From contig NZ_BAWM01000021.1 of NCBI RefSeq assembly GCF_000759675.1, positions 62,001-126,000 of the forward strand: a DNA stretch of 64,000 nt, written 5' to 3'. How positions within the stretch are numbered: the first letter of the stretch is position 1; each line of letters starts with the position of its first letter. Of this stretch, positions 7,938 to 17,053 are shown in pieces. The notes under the pieces were generated by a model. It was given only the letters and a program-made list of their open reading frames with translations. It did no database searches and was not told the origin of the DNA. The DNA is from Neobacillus niacini (GTDB taxonomy: Bacteria; Bacillota; Bacilli; Bacillales; Cytobacillaceae). The position numbers were made by a program, and so were the translations under genes.

Positions 7938-8584
7938 ATTATTTTGTTATCGGTGATGTACACGGTTGCTATCATACGTTTAAAAAAATGATTACGAAAC
8001 ATTGGAATAAAGAGAATGAAGTGCTTATTCAGTTGGGGGATATCATTGACAGAGGAAAGAATTCGCCTCAGATGGTGCAGCTGGCAAGGCAATTAAGAGA
8101 GAATTATCCTGAACAAGCGATCTTTTTAAGGGGGAATCATGAGTTTGAAATCATTGATCATTTTATGAATCACCCCAATCATAATTGGCTGAGGCAGTGC
8201 GGGGAGGAAACGCTAAGGCAGTACGAGGCAGAAGGAATAGATTGTCAGAGTGATGTTAGGTGGATGAGTGAGCTGCCGCTATTTTGGGAAAATGATCACC
8301 TGTTTGTGTGTCATGCGGGAATCGCTGAGCAAGCAGCGGATCCATTTAAGGAAGACGATGGATTTAGTGTACTTTGGAATCGAAGTCCGTTAAAGAACAT
8401 TCAAAAACTGCAAATTATTGGTCATACGCCATGCGATGAGCCCATGTATGATGCGGGCAGCCATTCATGGAATATTGATACGGGTGCAGCCTATTCGGGT
8501 TTTCTAGCAGGAGTGAAAATTACGCCGAATGGAGAAATAATCGAATTTATCAAAGAAGAAACGGATGTTAGAGATAAGAGTTGA
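7934..8584 (+). CDS. PPP-type metallophosphoesterase (Ser/Thr phosphatase or Ap4A hydrolase-like)
   Basis: The 216 residues contain GDVHGCY, GDIIDRG, RGNHE and a C-terminal HTP...NIDTGA pattern, the metal-binding signature of PPP-family calcineurin-like phosphoesterases. These bind two metal ions and hydrolyse phosphoprotein or dinucleoside polyphosphate bonds. PrpE and bacteriophage-lambda-type phosphatases are the closest known types, and I cannot choose between them. It overlaps the HAD gene by ATGA and is followed 18 bases later by a P-loop kinase, suggesting a three-gene operon. Confidence 0.88.
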   Translation: MNYFVIGDVHGCYHTFKKMITKHWNKENEVLIQLGDIIDRGKNSPQMVQLARQLRENYPEQAIFLRGNHEFEIIDHFMNHPNHNWLRQCGEETLRQYEAEGIDCQSDVRWMSELPLFWENDHLFVCHAGIAEQAADPFKEDDGFSVLWNRSPLKNIQKLQIIGHTPCDEPMYDAGSHSWNIDTGAAYSGFLAGVKITPNGEIIEFIKEETDVRDKS

Positions 8585-8602
8585 AGATTGGGGGCTTATT
8601 GA

Positions 8603-9163
8603 ATGAAAAGGCTCGTGATAATAACAGTTGGTAAAACACATAGTGGAAAAACAACATTTGCTAGAGCCCTAGAGCAAGAGTTGTCCAACTCACTTGTGAT
8701 TGACCAAGATAACCATGCTGAATTCATCAACACCTATTATAAAAAACTATTGCCGAAACAAGGGACTAATACGATAAAGTACGCGATCACTCAAACGATT
8801 GTAGATTATGCTGTGGAGCAGACTAAATTTCATCTTATTCTATGTAACTCAAATCGTATTCGCAAAGGACGTTTAGAACTACTTAAACATTTTCATGAAA
8901 TGGGATTTATCAACATTCTCGTAAATTTTGATATTCCTGAACATATCCTACGAAAACGAGTCGCAGAAAGTCGCCGTAGTAAAACTATATTTAGGAGTGC
9001 TTCTTCTTTTGAGGAAGTGCTGATTAGGCAACAAGCTGAGTCTCATATAGGTGATATATTAGAACCAACAAAAGATGAGGCAGATTATTTATTTGAAATT
9101 ACAAACAGTGATGAGATTCAGTCTGTTATTCATAGAATTGTCAATATTGCTCAAAGTACATAA
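8603..9163 (+). CDS. P-loop ATP-binding kinase-like protein
   Basis: The 186-residue protein has a Walker A motif GKTHSGKTT near its start, an Asp-Gln-Asp switch at VIDQDNH and a small-kinase-like body with a lid region rich in Arg (RKRVAESRRSKT). This is the size and plan of small-molecule kinases related to shikimate/gluconate kinases or zeta-like ATPases. The substrate is unknown. A GGGGGC-like ribosome site lies ten bases upstream. It follows the phosphatase closely and may share its transcript. Confidence 0.75.
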   Translation: MKRLVIITVGKTHSGKTTFARALEQELSNSLVIDQDNHAEFINTYYKKLLPKQGTNTIKYAITQTIVDYAVEQTKFHLILCNSNRIRKGRLELLKHFHEMGFINILVNFDIPEHILRKRVAESRRSKTIFRSASSFEEVLIRQQAESHIGDILEPTKDEADYLFEITNSDEIQSVIHRIVNIAQST

Positions 9164-9268
9164 GTAATTCGAGAAACTGGCTTAACGCCCCAAGTTAATC
9201 GAGGAATTTCTAATTTTTCCTCGAAAAAGGGATAGCTGATAATTTGTAGAGTGAGAGAGGTTTTGTTC

Positions 9269-10018
9269 ATGAGTATTAAAATAGCATATGGGGAGCACCC
9301 GTCACAATTTGGTGTGTTGCGCAGGCCCAAGACATCGGAAAGTTGTCCAGTTGTGGTAAGTATTCATGGCGGTTTTTGGCAGTCGAAATATGGTCTTGAT
9401 GAAAATGACGCGCTTGCTAAAGATTTGGCGAAGCGTGGCTATGCGACTTGGAATATAGAGTACCGTCGAATCGGCGAGGAAGGCGGAGCGTGGCCGGGCA
9501 CTTTTCACGATGTGATCAGTGCAGTCAACCATCTAGACCAGCTTAAAGACAGCTATCAACTTGATCTCTCAAGAATGGTGGTTATCGGGCATTCAGCGGG
9601 AGGGCACTTGGCTCTTTTGCTGGGATCGCTTTTGAATCAAAAGGAAAGCCCATTGGTTGTTTCGATAAAAGGAATCATCAGCCTCGCGGGGGTTTCCAAC
9701 CTCAACGAAATGTTGCAGATACATACTGAAAGAGCAATTACTAGTCCCGTCACAGCGTTCCTTGGCGACTCACTTGAAGAGTTACCGATTGCGTCTCCAA
9801 TTGAATTGCTGCCCATGAATGTGGAGCAAGTTTTAATTCATGGTGAGTTAGACCGCCATGTTCCAGTCTCCTTGAGTGTTGGGTATCATCGGAGGGCAAT
9901 AGAGCTTGGCGATAGTGTCCGTTTGGTCACACTTCCAGATGCGGAACACTTCATGGTTGTCGATCCTTCGTCCTCGGCATGGAAAGCGGTAACCGATTCA
10001 CTGGAGGGATTAATTTGA
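9269..10018 (+). CDS. Alpha/beta hydrolase (kynurenine formamidase/esterase-like)
   Basis: The protein has the oxyanion motif HGGFWQSKYG, the nucleophile elbow GHSAGGH and a late HGELDRHVP/DAEHF pair supplying Asp and His, so the catalytic triad is complete. This fits carboxylesterase or kynurenine-formamidase-like enzymes of about 250 residues. The specific substrate is not evident. I place the start at ATG 9269, eight bases after GAGAGAGG; an upstream GTG at 9251 overlaps that site. A TPR gene follows after about 30 bases. Confidence 0.88.
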   Translation: MSIKIAYGEHPSQFGVLRRPKTSESCPVVVSIHGGFWQSKYGLDENDALAKDLAKRGYATWNIEYRRIGEEGGAWPGTFHDVISAVNHLDQLKDSYQLDLSRMVVIGHSAGGHLALLLGSLLNQKESPLVVSIKGIISLAGVSNLNEMLQIHTERAITSPVTAFLGDSLEELPIASPIELLPMNVEQVLIHGELDRHVPVSLSVGYHRRAIELGDSVRLVTLPDAEHFMVVDPSSSAWKAVTDSLEGLI

Positions 10019-10048
10019 AACTGCTAGACCCACTAAGGAGTGAACTCG

Positions 10049-10534
10049 ATGCAAAATGAAGTGATAAGAGCCATTGAATTACGTCATGAAGGGAAAGAAA
10101 AGGAATCAAACGAATTACTTTTAAAAGTAGTGGAGGAGTTTCCAACGGATGCCTATGTCAACTACCAATGTGCCTGGAGCTTTGATTTATTAGGGATGGA
10201 AAAAGAAGCCATCCCCTTTTATGAAAAAGCAATTGATCTAGGGCTGTCCGGCAAGGATTTAGAGGGAGCGATGCTAGGGTTAGGGAGTTCCTGCCGGGCA
10301 TTGGGAGAATATGGAAAAGCAAAAACCGTTTTTCAAAAGGGAATCGAGTTATTTCCAAACAATCTGGCGTTTCAAGTTTTCTATTCAATGGTCCTATATA
10401 ATTTAAAAGTGCATGACCGTGCAATGGAGATCCTGCTTACATGCTTGATTGATACGACAACAGACGATGACATCCTACATTATAAAAAAGCGATTCATTT
10501 CTATTCTGATAAATTGAATGAAATTTGGAGTTAG
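10049..10534 (+). CDS. Tetratricopeptide repeat protein
   Basis: About 161 residues made of three to four TPR-like helix pairs, for example residues in AYVNYQCAWSFDLLGMEKEA and the following EAIPFYEKAIDLGLSG, then GLGSSCRALGEYGKAKTVFQ. It is a cytoplasmic protein-interaction scaffold without a catalytic motif. AAGGAG stands eight bases before ATG 10049, which I prefer over GTG 10040. It ends in a hairpin shared with the convergent DinB gene. Confidence 0.85.
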   Translation: MQNEVIRAIELRHEGKEKESNELLLKVVEEFPTDAYVNYQCAWSFDLLGMEKEAIPFYEKAIDLGLSGKDLEGAMLGLGSSCRALGEYGKAKTVFQKGIELFPNNLAFQVFYSMVLYNLKVHDRAMEILLTCLIDTTTDDDILHYKKAIHFYSDKLNEIWS

Positions 10535-10563
10535 CACAAGAGAGGGTGTCCTCTTTTGTGCTT
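10533..10563. terminator. Bidirectional hairpin between convergent genes
   Basis: AGCACAAGAGAG and CTCTTTTGTGCT form a 12 bp stem around a 7-base loop. It overlaps the stop codons of both the TPR gene and the convergent DinB gene. There is no long T-run, so efficiency is uncertain. Confidence 0.55.
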
Positions 10564-11023
10564 AGCTCATGCATTTTTTCAGATCCAGAATGGTCTGTAA
10601 ATGCATCCCTTCGTGAAAAATGGTTCGAACCAGAACATGCTCGATGGTATGCATGCCCATTTCTGTTGGCGGGAACTCTTCCTCTAGTCGGTTACCGTAT
10701 TCTGCTTTGATTTGAGAAGGTTGCTCTTTTAGTAGATTCTTTAACTCCTCCATTGAAGGTGTATCAGCAGTGAAGTTAGCAGGGGAGGTCCCATAGCCAA
10801 ACCAAGTGTTAAATTGTTCGGGAACACCGGTCTTTTCTTTCGTTACAGCCTGGATCCACAAATATTGGTCGAGGTAGATATGCCCGAGGTTCCAGCGAAT
10901 ATTATTGTTGAATCCCTTTGGAATTACTTCCGCTTCGGCCGCAGTTACATTCGCTAGTACTCCTAAAATTTCACTTCGATAGCTTTCTAATTGGGTAAAA
11001 AATACTTCATGGCGACTTTTCAT
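10562..11023 (-). CDS. DinB-family protein
   Basis: The 153-residue protein has the DinB four-helix-bundle pattern with three metal-ligand histidines: WNLGHIYLDQYLW, then HTIEHVLVRT and FHEGMHLQTIL near the C-terminus. Members bind Zn or Ni and include thiol-dependent transferases and many uncharacterised enzymes. AAAGGAGG sits seven bases before the ATG at 11023; the longer frame from 11044 would include its own ribosome site. It converges on the TPR gene and lies downstream of a second DinB-type gene. Confidence 0.85.
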   Translation of the reverse strand: MKSRHEVFFTQLESYRSEILGVLANVTAAEAEVIPKGFNNNIRWNLGHIYLDQYLWIQAVTKEKTGVPEQFNTWFGYGTSPANFTADTPSMEELKNLLKEQPSQIKAEYGNRLEEEFPPTEMGMHTIEHVLVRTIFHEGMHLQTILDLKKCMS

Positions 11024-11086
11024 CTGCATGCCTCCTTTATTCACTGCATAGTATTCGATAAAAGTGATAGGCTTCCTGCCATTTTT

Positions 11087-11116
11087 CCAAAAAAAATACT
11101 GACTATTAAAGTCAGT
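11087..11116 (-). terminator. Intrinsic terminator after the second DinB gene
   Basis: On the minus strand ACTGAC, a 7-base loop and GTCAGT are followed by A and eight T. It is 75 bases beyond the stop of the gene at 11191-11661 and oriented correctly for it. Confidence 0.75.
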
Positions 11117-11190
11117 CCATGTGACGCGAGGTGCTGCCTCCCGTCTGATATAATATATTCAAGTGTGCAAGTAAGTGTTACAAGAATCTA

Positions 11191-11661
11191 TTATTTTTGG
11201 CTCTCCCGATATGCCTCTTTCACCCGTTTAATCTGAGCAAGGTGCCCTAGGACGTGCTCGACGCGGTATTCTAGCAATTCCTTAACTGTGAATGGACCAG
11301 CGTCGGCATATACCCCCACGCGCTCCCATTGTTGTGCCGGCAGTTGCGCCAGAATAGGCAGCATGCTGGAGCGCAGCAATTTGAACAGGAGAAGATGTTG
11401 TTCGCGGTCTAGCTGTTCATACCCCAACGTATTCGCCCAGGCGTCCTGGTCAAACGAATTCAAAAGCGGAGCCTCCTCCGACAAAACCTTTTTTATCCTC
11501 TGGGTTGATACCAATTCGGAATCTGCCACATGGATGAGGATCTGATGGATGCTCCATTTGTCAGCCTCAGGCTTAAAACGAAGCTCTTCCTCAGTCAATC
11601 CTTCAATGGCTTTCCTCAGCAACTGGTATCCATGACTATACTCTTCAAGCAATTTCTCCAT
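11191..11661 (-). CDS. DinB_2-type protein
   Basis: A 156-residue protein with the DinB_2 layout: WSIHQILIHVADSE (first ligand region) and YRVEHVLGHLAQIKRV near the C-terminus with two more His. The fold is a metal-binding helical bundle; substrates are usually unknown, although bacillithiol-dependent enzymes belong to this superfamily. GGGAGG lies seven bases before the ATG. It shares orientation with the DinB gene at 10562 but the two are separated by a terminator, so they are probably transcribed separately. Confidence 0.85.
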   Translation of the reverse strand: MEKLLEEYSHGYQLLRKAIEGLTEEELRFKPEADKWSIHQILIHVADSELVSTQRIKKVLSEEAPLLNSFDQDAWANTLGYEQLDREQHLLLFKLLRSSMLPILAQLPAQQWERVGVYADAGPFTVKELLEYRVEHVLGHLAQIKRVKEAYRESQK

Positions 11662-11734
11662 GTTTAACCTCCCAATTTAAATCCTAAAGGATAAAAGTAA
11701 TTAAATATAGAATTAAAGAATAGTAGAAAGGTGT

Positions 11735-12730
11735 GTGACTACTATTTTTCAAAAACTAATATCGTACTTGGAAGAAATAAAGGAACGAAATCATAGCAGC
11801 GGGGCCGCACTCGTTATCATAAAAGACAACAAGATAGTCTTAGAGCACTATAGCGGCTATCATTCCAACACAGCTAATTCTCGGCCAGTAGATGAAAGCT
11901 CTCAATTTAATGTTGCTTCAGCAAGAAAAAGTTACTTAGGTTTAGTTATAGCTTATGCACTCTATGAAGGCAAAATTAATAGTTTGGATGACCTTGCAGC
12001 TCAATATTTTGAAAGTTTCGATCAGGAGCTGCTGGGGAAAACGACGATCAGGCATTTAGTTACCCATTCTCACGGTTTACATGAAGCTGAGGACGGAACG
12101 ATTATTCGAGAGTTTGAGCCTGGCGAAGGGTGGGCGTACAAGGGAATTAACATTTTAATGATGACTGAGCTGATTAACAAGCTTTATGGTAAAAGATTTC
12201 CGGAACTCCTGGAAGAAAGAGTGTTTCGACCACTAGGATTCAAGGAAACCTTTTGGCAAACAGAACCGAATGAAAAATTGGTACAGGTCATTGATAATCC
12301 TAACGAACCTGCTTCCTATACAGTGGGGCTTACAAATGATGGAATGGAATCAAATCTGCATACCTCTGCACGTGAGTTTGCGCTTTGGGGCAATCTACAT
12401 TTAAACAATGGGCAGCAGATCGTTCCAAAAGAAGTGATTCAATTGGCGACTCAAGTTCAAAATCGTCATTATAAAAATAAAGAATTGCCACAAAACGGCT
12501 TGTTCTGGTATGTCCAGGATACACCAGCTCTAAAAAGTGAATTGGGTGAAAGAGTCCCTAAAGGTTCATACCAAATACTAGGTATTACCGGGCCAACTCT
12601 ATTAGTGATTCCAGAATACAATCTAGTTGTCGCCAAAATGTTCAATAAGCGATATAACTACGGAGGCAGTAATTACCTTCATTACTTAAGAGAATTTAGC
12701 AATATAGTGGCTGATACGTTTTTTCGTTGA
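11735..12730 (+). CDS. Serine hydrolase of the beta-lactamase/penicillin-binding family
   Basis: The 331-residue protein carries the SxxK catalytic motif in ASARKSYLG (Ser and Lys), a Tyr-x-Asn-like motif in WAYKGINILMM (YKGIN) and a late GITGPTLLV segment in place of the usual HxG/KTG box. This is class C beta-lactamase/esterase-like. There is no signal peptide, so it is probably a cytoplasmic esterase or peptidase rather than a secreted lactamase. The start is a GTG four to five bases after GAAAGG, a slightly short spacing. Confidence 0.85.
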   Translation: MTTIFQKLISYLEEIKERNHSSGAALVIIKDNKIVLEHYSGYHSNTANSRPVDESSQFNVASARKSYLGLVIAYALYEGKINSLDDLAAQYFESFDQELLGKTTIRHLVTHSHGLHEAEDGTIIREFEPGEGWAYKGINILMMTELINKLYGKRFPELLEERVFRPLGFKETFWQTEPNEKLVQVIDNPNEPASYTVGLTNDGMESNLHTSAREFALWGNLHLNNGQQIVPKEVIQLATQVQNRHYKNKELPQNGLFWYVQDTPALKSELGERVPKGSYQILGITGPTLLVIPEYNLVVAKMFNKRYNYGGSNYLHYLREFSNIVADTFFR

Positions 12731-12803
12731 AGAAAGAAGGGGAATTTAACAGGAAAGTCGAAATCTCATAGATAATATACAAATAATGGGAGGAGGGGTG
12801 AGG

Positions 12804-14426
12804 TTGAAACAGAGAAATAAGCTGATCAGAATGTCGAAGATGCTTTCGATGGCGTTTGTCATCTTTCTACAAATATATTGGTATAAAATTCGCAGAAAAC
12901 CTGCATCGGAATGGGAAAAACTTTGGGGGAAAATAGGAGAACGGTATCGAAATACACTGTTTGAATTAGAAGGCTTATTGATTAAAGTAGGGCAGTTCCT
13001 CAGCACTCGTGCAGATTTGCTGCCGAAAGCATTTATCAGTCAAATCGAAGACCTTACCGATAAAGTTCCCCCTTCTGACTGGAGTGAGATTGAGAAAATA
13101 CTTGAAAACCAATGGGGAAAGGCTCTCCATGAAAACTTTCTTTCCATCGAAAAAACAGCGATTGCTTCCGCCTCCATTGGAGAAGTGTATAAGGGTGTCT
13201 TGAAAGATGAAACAGAGGTCGCGATTAAAGTAAAACGCCCATATATTGATAGTATTGTCCAAACGGATTTCCGTGTGTTAGCGATTATCATTTGGTTTGC
13301 TGATCACTTCGTTCCGATACCAAAAGGGTTTATTAACTTTAAAGTTTTATTTAATGAACTAAAACAAGTAATCGAACGAGAACTTGACTATACAAAAGAA
13401 CTCGATACGATCCTTTTTTTTCGAGAAAGATTTAAGGATATGGATGTTGTAAAGATACCTTCTGTTTATTCGGAACTGAGTACGTCAAATGTCCTCGTGA
13501 TGGAATGGGTAGAAGGAATACGGCTCACTGATATCAAGGCAATGGAGCAGGTAGCAGTGAGTCGTGAAGAGCTGGCTCAAAGGCTGATTAAAGTTTTTCT
13601 TCCCCAATGGTTAGAGCCTGGTAGGTTCCATGCAGACCCCCATCCAGGAAACGTTCTGGTTTCACTGGATGGAAAAATCATCTTACTCGATTTTGGAATG
13701 ATTGGGGAGATCAGCAAAAAGGATGCCGCTCATTTCCAAAACTTAATTGAAAGCTTTCTTTCGAAAAATTATTCCAAAGCAGTGGATTGCTTAGCGCAAT
13801 TAGGATTCTTGCTCCCGGAAGCGGATTCGAGAACGATCGAAAAGCTTTTGGCCGAGTTGATCTCCTTCGAACCAGAACAATTAAAACAAATGGATCTGCT
13901 TGTCTTTAAAAAGGAAATGAACGATACGATTCAAGCCCTTCCGATTCAGGTTCCGACAAGATTTGTCTTTTTAGGTCGCTCATTCGTTACCATCGAAGGA
14001 ATCATTCGCAATCTGGCTCCTGAAGCGGAACTCATGGAGCTAGGTAAACCTATTTTTATAGAGTGGCTAAACAAACAAGGCAACAATAAATGGTCCTTAC
14101 TATGGCAATGGATTCAATCACAGCCAGTCTTTAAAATCATCCATTCGGTTACAGAGTTTTTAAATGCACCCCAAAGGCTAGAAGATTTAAAGGAACTGGA
14201 ACAACGAAGACAATTTCAATTTATGATTTTTGAAAACAATAAAAAACATTTATTTCAGTTAACCCTGCTTGGAATCACAGGAATCGTAGCGGGGATCTAT
14301 ACCTCACACGCACTCATTTTGAACCTATCAGTGGGCGGCACCGGAGCCGCATTGGCAGGATACTATATTTCAAGTCTGAAACAGAAAAAATGGATGAGGT
14401 ATATGCATGAAAAACGAAGAGTATAA
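12804..14426 (+). CDS. ABC1/UbiB-family atypical protein kinase-like ATPase
   Basis: About 540 residues with the family hallmarks: KVGQFLSTRADLLP (KxGQ), the Ala-rich loop IASASIGEVYKG, VAIKVKRP (ATP-binding Lys), FHADPHPGNVLV (catalytic loop) and LLDFGMIGE (DFG). Two C-terminal membrane helices follow about residue 490. In other bacteria the family supports quinone biosynthesis or membrane lipid homeostasis. The start is likely TTG 12804, which is preceded by GGAGGAGGGGTGAGG; the ATG at 12786 overlaps that site. The methyltransferase gene overlaps its 3' end by 20 bases. Confidence 0.88.
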   Translation: MKQRNKLIRMSKMLSMAFVIFLQIYWYKIRRKPASEWEKLWGKIGERYRNTLFELEGLLIKVGQFLSTRADLLPKAFISQIEDLTDKVPPSDWSEIEKILENQWGKALHENFLSIEKTAIASASIGEVYKGVLKDETEVAIKVKRPYIDSIVQTDFRVLAIIIWFADHFVPIPKGFINFKVLFNELKQVIERELDYTKELDTILFFRERFKDMDVVKIPSVYSELSTSNVLVMEWVEGIRLTDIKAMEQVAVSREELAQRLIKVFLPQWLEPGRFHADPHPGNVLVSLDGKIILLDFGMIGEISKKDAAHFQNLIESFLSKNYSKAVDCLAQLGFLLPEADSRTIEKLLAELISFEPEQLKQMDLLVFKKEMNDTIQALPIQVPTRFVFLGRSFVTIEGIIRNLAPEAELMELGKPIFIEWLNKQGNNKWSLLWQWIQSQPVFKIIHSVTEFLNAPQRLEDLKELEQRRQFQFMIFENNKKHLFQLTLLGITGIVAGIYTSHALILNLSVGGTGAALAGYYISSLKQKKWMRYMHEKRRV

Positions 14427-15252
14427 AGAAGTTGGTGGGCGGATGAGCAGCATTATTAATTATTATAATCAGTTTGATGAATGGGGACGGCTTGATCGAG
14501 AACCAATTGAATTCCAAGTAAATTGGCACTTTATAAAAAAATACTTACCGAAAACAGGACATATACTAGATAATGGCGCAGGGCCAGGTAAATATTCAAT
14601 GCAGCTGGCTAATGAAGGATATACGGTAACGCTAACGGATTTAACTCCAAGACTTGTTGAGATTGCAGAACACAAAGCACGAGTGCTTAATTTAAGTGGT
14701 CAATTTAACGGTTTTTTTAAGGCTGATGCTAGAGATTTAACGATGATTGATGATGAGCAGTTTGACGCTTCATTAATGCTCGGTCCACTGTATCACTTGC
14801 AGGAGGAAGAGGACCGAATCAGAGCAGTTAATGAGTTACATAGAGTGACGAAAAATAATGGACTGGTTTTTGTTGCGTTTATGCCCAGAATCAGGCATAT
14901 GTTGACCTCACTGATGTATCCTGAAAATTGGAAGCCCAACAACAATATCGACACCATACAAGATTTTTCGCAAACAGGTTGTTTTAACCACCAAGATGAG
15001 GGACGATTCACCAATGCATATTACTTTAATATTGAAGAAATCAAACCTTTCATGGAGGCACAAGGTTTTGAAAGTGTAGAGTTAATCGGTTCTAATATAG
15101 GTTCAGTTTTAACAAAGGAGCAATGGAATTATTGGAGGGATAAAGGAGAACAAGAGTGGGGAAAAGTCATAGACTTGCTTATTGAAAAAGCAAATGACCC
15201 TTACATCCTGGGAATCTCCTCGCACATCTTATATATTGGAAGGAAAAGGTGA
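14407..15252 (+). CDS. Class I SAM-dependent methyltransferase
   Basis: The protein has the SAM-binding motif I ILDNGAGPGKYSMQLA, motif II acidic residue in LTDLTPRLVEIA and motif III/IV around ASLMLGPLYHLQEEEDR. The ~280-residue length is normal for small-molecule methyltransferases. The acceptor is unknown. The ATG at 14407 has GAGG eight bases upstream and overlaps the ABC1 gene; ATG 14443 preceded by GGTGGGCGG is an alternative. The close coupling to an ABC1 kinase hints at lipid or quinone chemistry, which is only an inference. Confidence 0.85.
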   Translation: MKNEEYKEVGGRMSSIINYYNQFDEWGRLDREPIEFQVNWHFIKKYLPKTGHILDNGAGPGKYSMQLANEGYTVTLTDLTPRLVEIAEHKARVLNLSGQFNGFFKADARDLTMIDDEQFDASLMLGPLYHLQEEEDRIRAVNELHRVTKNNGLVFVAFMPRIRHMLTSLMYPENWKPNNNIDTIQDFSQTGCFNHQDEGRFTNAYYFNIEEIKPFMEAQGFESVELIGSNIGSVLTKEQWNYWRDKGEQEWGKVIDLLIEKANDPYILGISSHILYIGRKR

Positions 15253-15256
15253 AAAT

Positions 15257-15790
15257 ATGAGCAATCAAAGTAAGTTAGTATTTTACGGTGCAATCAGTTT
15301 GGATGGCTACCTCGCGCGTGAAAATCATTCATTGGATTGGTTATTTGGAACGGAAGGGGAGGAGGAAACGGGCTATCAGGAATTCTATGATAGTGTGGAT
15401 ACGATTCTGATGGGTAGAAGTACATACGAACAAATCGCAATACTTTCACCAGAGAAATTTCCCTATGAAGGAAAGCCATGTTATGTTTTTTCTCGCACAT
15501 TGACGGGCTCGAATGAACATGTAACGTTCATTAATGAGGATATTGTAGGTTTCACCCAGTCCTTGAAGGAGCAGGAGGGCAAACGGATTTGGATGGTAGG
15601 TGGAGGTGAAATTCTGCAGCCGCTACTGCAAGCAAAGCTTATCGATGAGTTTATTATCCAAATTGCTCCTGTAGTTATCGGGCGAGGAATACCAATGTTT
15701 GTGCCAGGGGACCGGGAGAATGAACTCACACTGGTCGATGTTCGACGCTATAAACAATTTGCCGAACTGCATTATGAAGTCAAACGATGA
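15257..15790 (+). CDS. Dihydrofolate reductase-like / RibD C-terminal domain protein
   Basis: The 177-residue protein begins LVFYGAISLDGYLA, includes ILMGRSTYEQ and the NADPH-binding IWMVGGGEILQPLL, followed by IQIAPVVIGRGIPMF. These are typical of the RibD-C/YwjB-type reductase family rather than classical FolA. AGGAAAAGGTGA stands just before ATG 15257. It starts five bases after the methyltransferase stop and is likely co-transcribed. Substrate not evident. Confidence 0.85.
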   Translation: MSNQSKLVFYGAISLDGYLARENHSLDWLFGTEGEEETGYQEFYDSVDTILMGRSTYEQIAILSPEKFPYEGKPCYVFSRTLTGSNEHVTFINEDIVGFTQSLKEQEGKRIWMVGGGEILQPLLQAKLIDEFIIQIAPVVIGRGIPMFVPGDRENELTLVDVRRYKQFAELHYEVKR

Positions 15791-15817
15791 AAGCTCTCAT
15801 GGACCCCTGGCAGTACA

Positions 15818-16156
15818 CTATCTAGTCGTTTCCTGAAAAGTGACGTTAACGACTTGTTCGGTTTGATTGTTAAACTCAATATTTACAAAAACACCGAATT
15901 CTTTTTGATTTTCTTTTAACCAAAACTTAAATCTCTCGGTAGAGGTGCTTTGTCCACTCCTTCTTCCAATATGGAGATAATCCACGATTTTGGCATTCGG
16001 ATACTTTGCCTTTGTCTTCTCCAATGCTACTTTACTCCACTTGGCATAGGGTGGAATAGGTTTCTGTTGGGCATGGGCTATTTGGTTTAAGTGAAATGGG
16101 TAGGAAACGTTGGAGCAAAATAACGATATTAATAAACAGATTAGAAGTTTTTTCAA
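15818..16156 (-). CDS. Exported DUF3889-type protein
   Basis: About 112 residues. The N-terminus LKKLLICLLISLFCSNVSYP followed by a polar stretch and AHA is a signal peptide. The mature part has PPYAKWSKVALEKTKAKYPN and FKFWLKENQKEFGVFVNIEF, the pattern of DUF3889 secreted Bacillus proteins, whose function is unknown. I start it at a TTG at 16156, seven bases after AAAGGGGGA; a longer frame reaches 16198 without a ribosome site. It is convergent with the DHFR-like gene. Confidence 0.75.
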   Translation of the reverse strand: MKKLLICLLISLFCSNVSYPFHLNQIAHAQQKPIPPYAKWSKVALEKTKAKYPNAKIVDYLHIGRRSGQSTSTERFKFWLKENQKEFGVFVNIEFNNQTEQVVNVTFQETTR

Positions 16157-16276
16157 GGTAAAATCCCCCTTTGTTTTATCTATTATCTTGGTGTTCAACG
16201 TAATAAATTATGTACTTGGCTACATGAATTAGTTAGTTCTATAAAAACAGAGTGGAAAAAATGGAGGTGTTTGGGG

Positions 16277-16942
16277 TTGAAGAGTAAAATTGGCTGCCTG
16301 CATGCACATTATTCAAATATCGACTATATCGAAAGTACACTTTCAACCTATAATGTCGAATTAACTCATTTCGTTGACCCAGGATTAATGCACCGGGTGA
16401 TGACCGACCAGGAATTCACGAAGTCAGACGCAAAGGAGAAGGTGTGGAATCAAGTCGAATGGATTGCGCAATCTGGCGTGGATGCGATCCTTATTACATG
16501 TACAAACTATATTGCTTTACTGGAGCAATGTAACATAAGCGTGCCAATCATAAAGATTGATGAACCGTACTTCGAGGCTATTTGTAAAATCGAACAGCCT
16601 CAGACCATCCTGTTTACGAACCCGGATACCGTATCAGGAACGATGACTCGGCTTCAGCAATATGCAAAGCTTCAGCAGAAAACACTTGATATCGAGGTTA
16701 AGGTCATTGAGGATACCTTTGAATTAATCATGCGTGGGCAAAATGAGAAGTACAATCAAGTAGTGTCCAATTTCTTGAAGAAACTGAATCAGCAAAGAGC
16801 GGTCTCTGTTGCGCAACTGTCCATGGTTGGGGCAGCACAGCAGGTAGAGCGGGAAACTTCCCAGCCCATTATCAATCCATTGATTGCATTAGTCTCGTCT
16901 ATGGTGAAGCAACTAAATCTGGCGGAAAAGGGACAGGAGTAA
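16277..16942 (+). CDS. Asp/Glu racemase-like protein (tentative)
   Basis: About 221 residues. A cysteine in DAILITCTNYIALL follows the pattern of the catalytic Cys in aspartate/glutamate/hydantoin racemase-like proteins, and a KIDEPYFEAI segment and a late VAQLSMVGAAQQ fit a two-domain racemase fold. The second catalytic Cys is not obvious, so activity may differ. TTG 16277 lies eight bases after GGAGGT. It stands alone between an exported protein gene and a membrane protein gene. Confidence 0.5.
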   Translation: MKSKIGCLHAHYSNIDYIESTLSTYNVELTHFVDPGLMHRVMTDQEFTKSDAKEKVWNQVEWIAQSGVDAILITCTNYIALLEQCNISVPIIKIDEPYFEAICKIEQPQTILFTNPDTVSGTMTRLQQYAKLQQKTLDIEVKVIEDTFELIMRGQNEKYNQVVSNFLKKLNQQRAVSVAQLSMVGAAQQVERETSQPIINPLIALVSSMVKQLNLAEKGQE

Positions 16943-17053
16943 CTTATATTCCTTTTCTAGATACGGATTCCTATAAAATTTTTTATGCCACCATTTTTTT
17001 GCTAATATTTTGGGCAACTTAAGATAGAAAATACTATCAAGGCAGGGAATTCC

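Noticed and set aside
10525-10710. Plus-strand frame antisense to the DinB gene
   Set aside because: No ribosome site and fully overlaps the well-supported DinB gene and its terminator.
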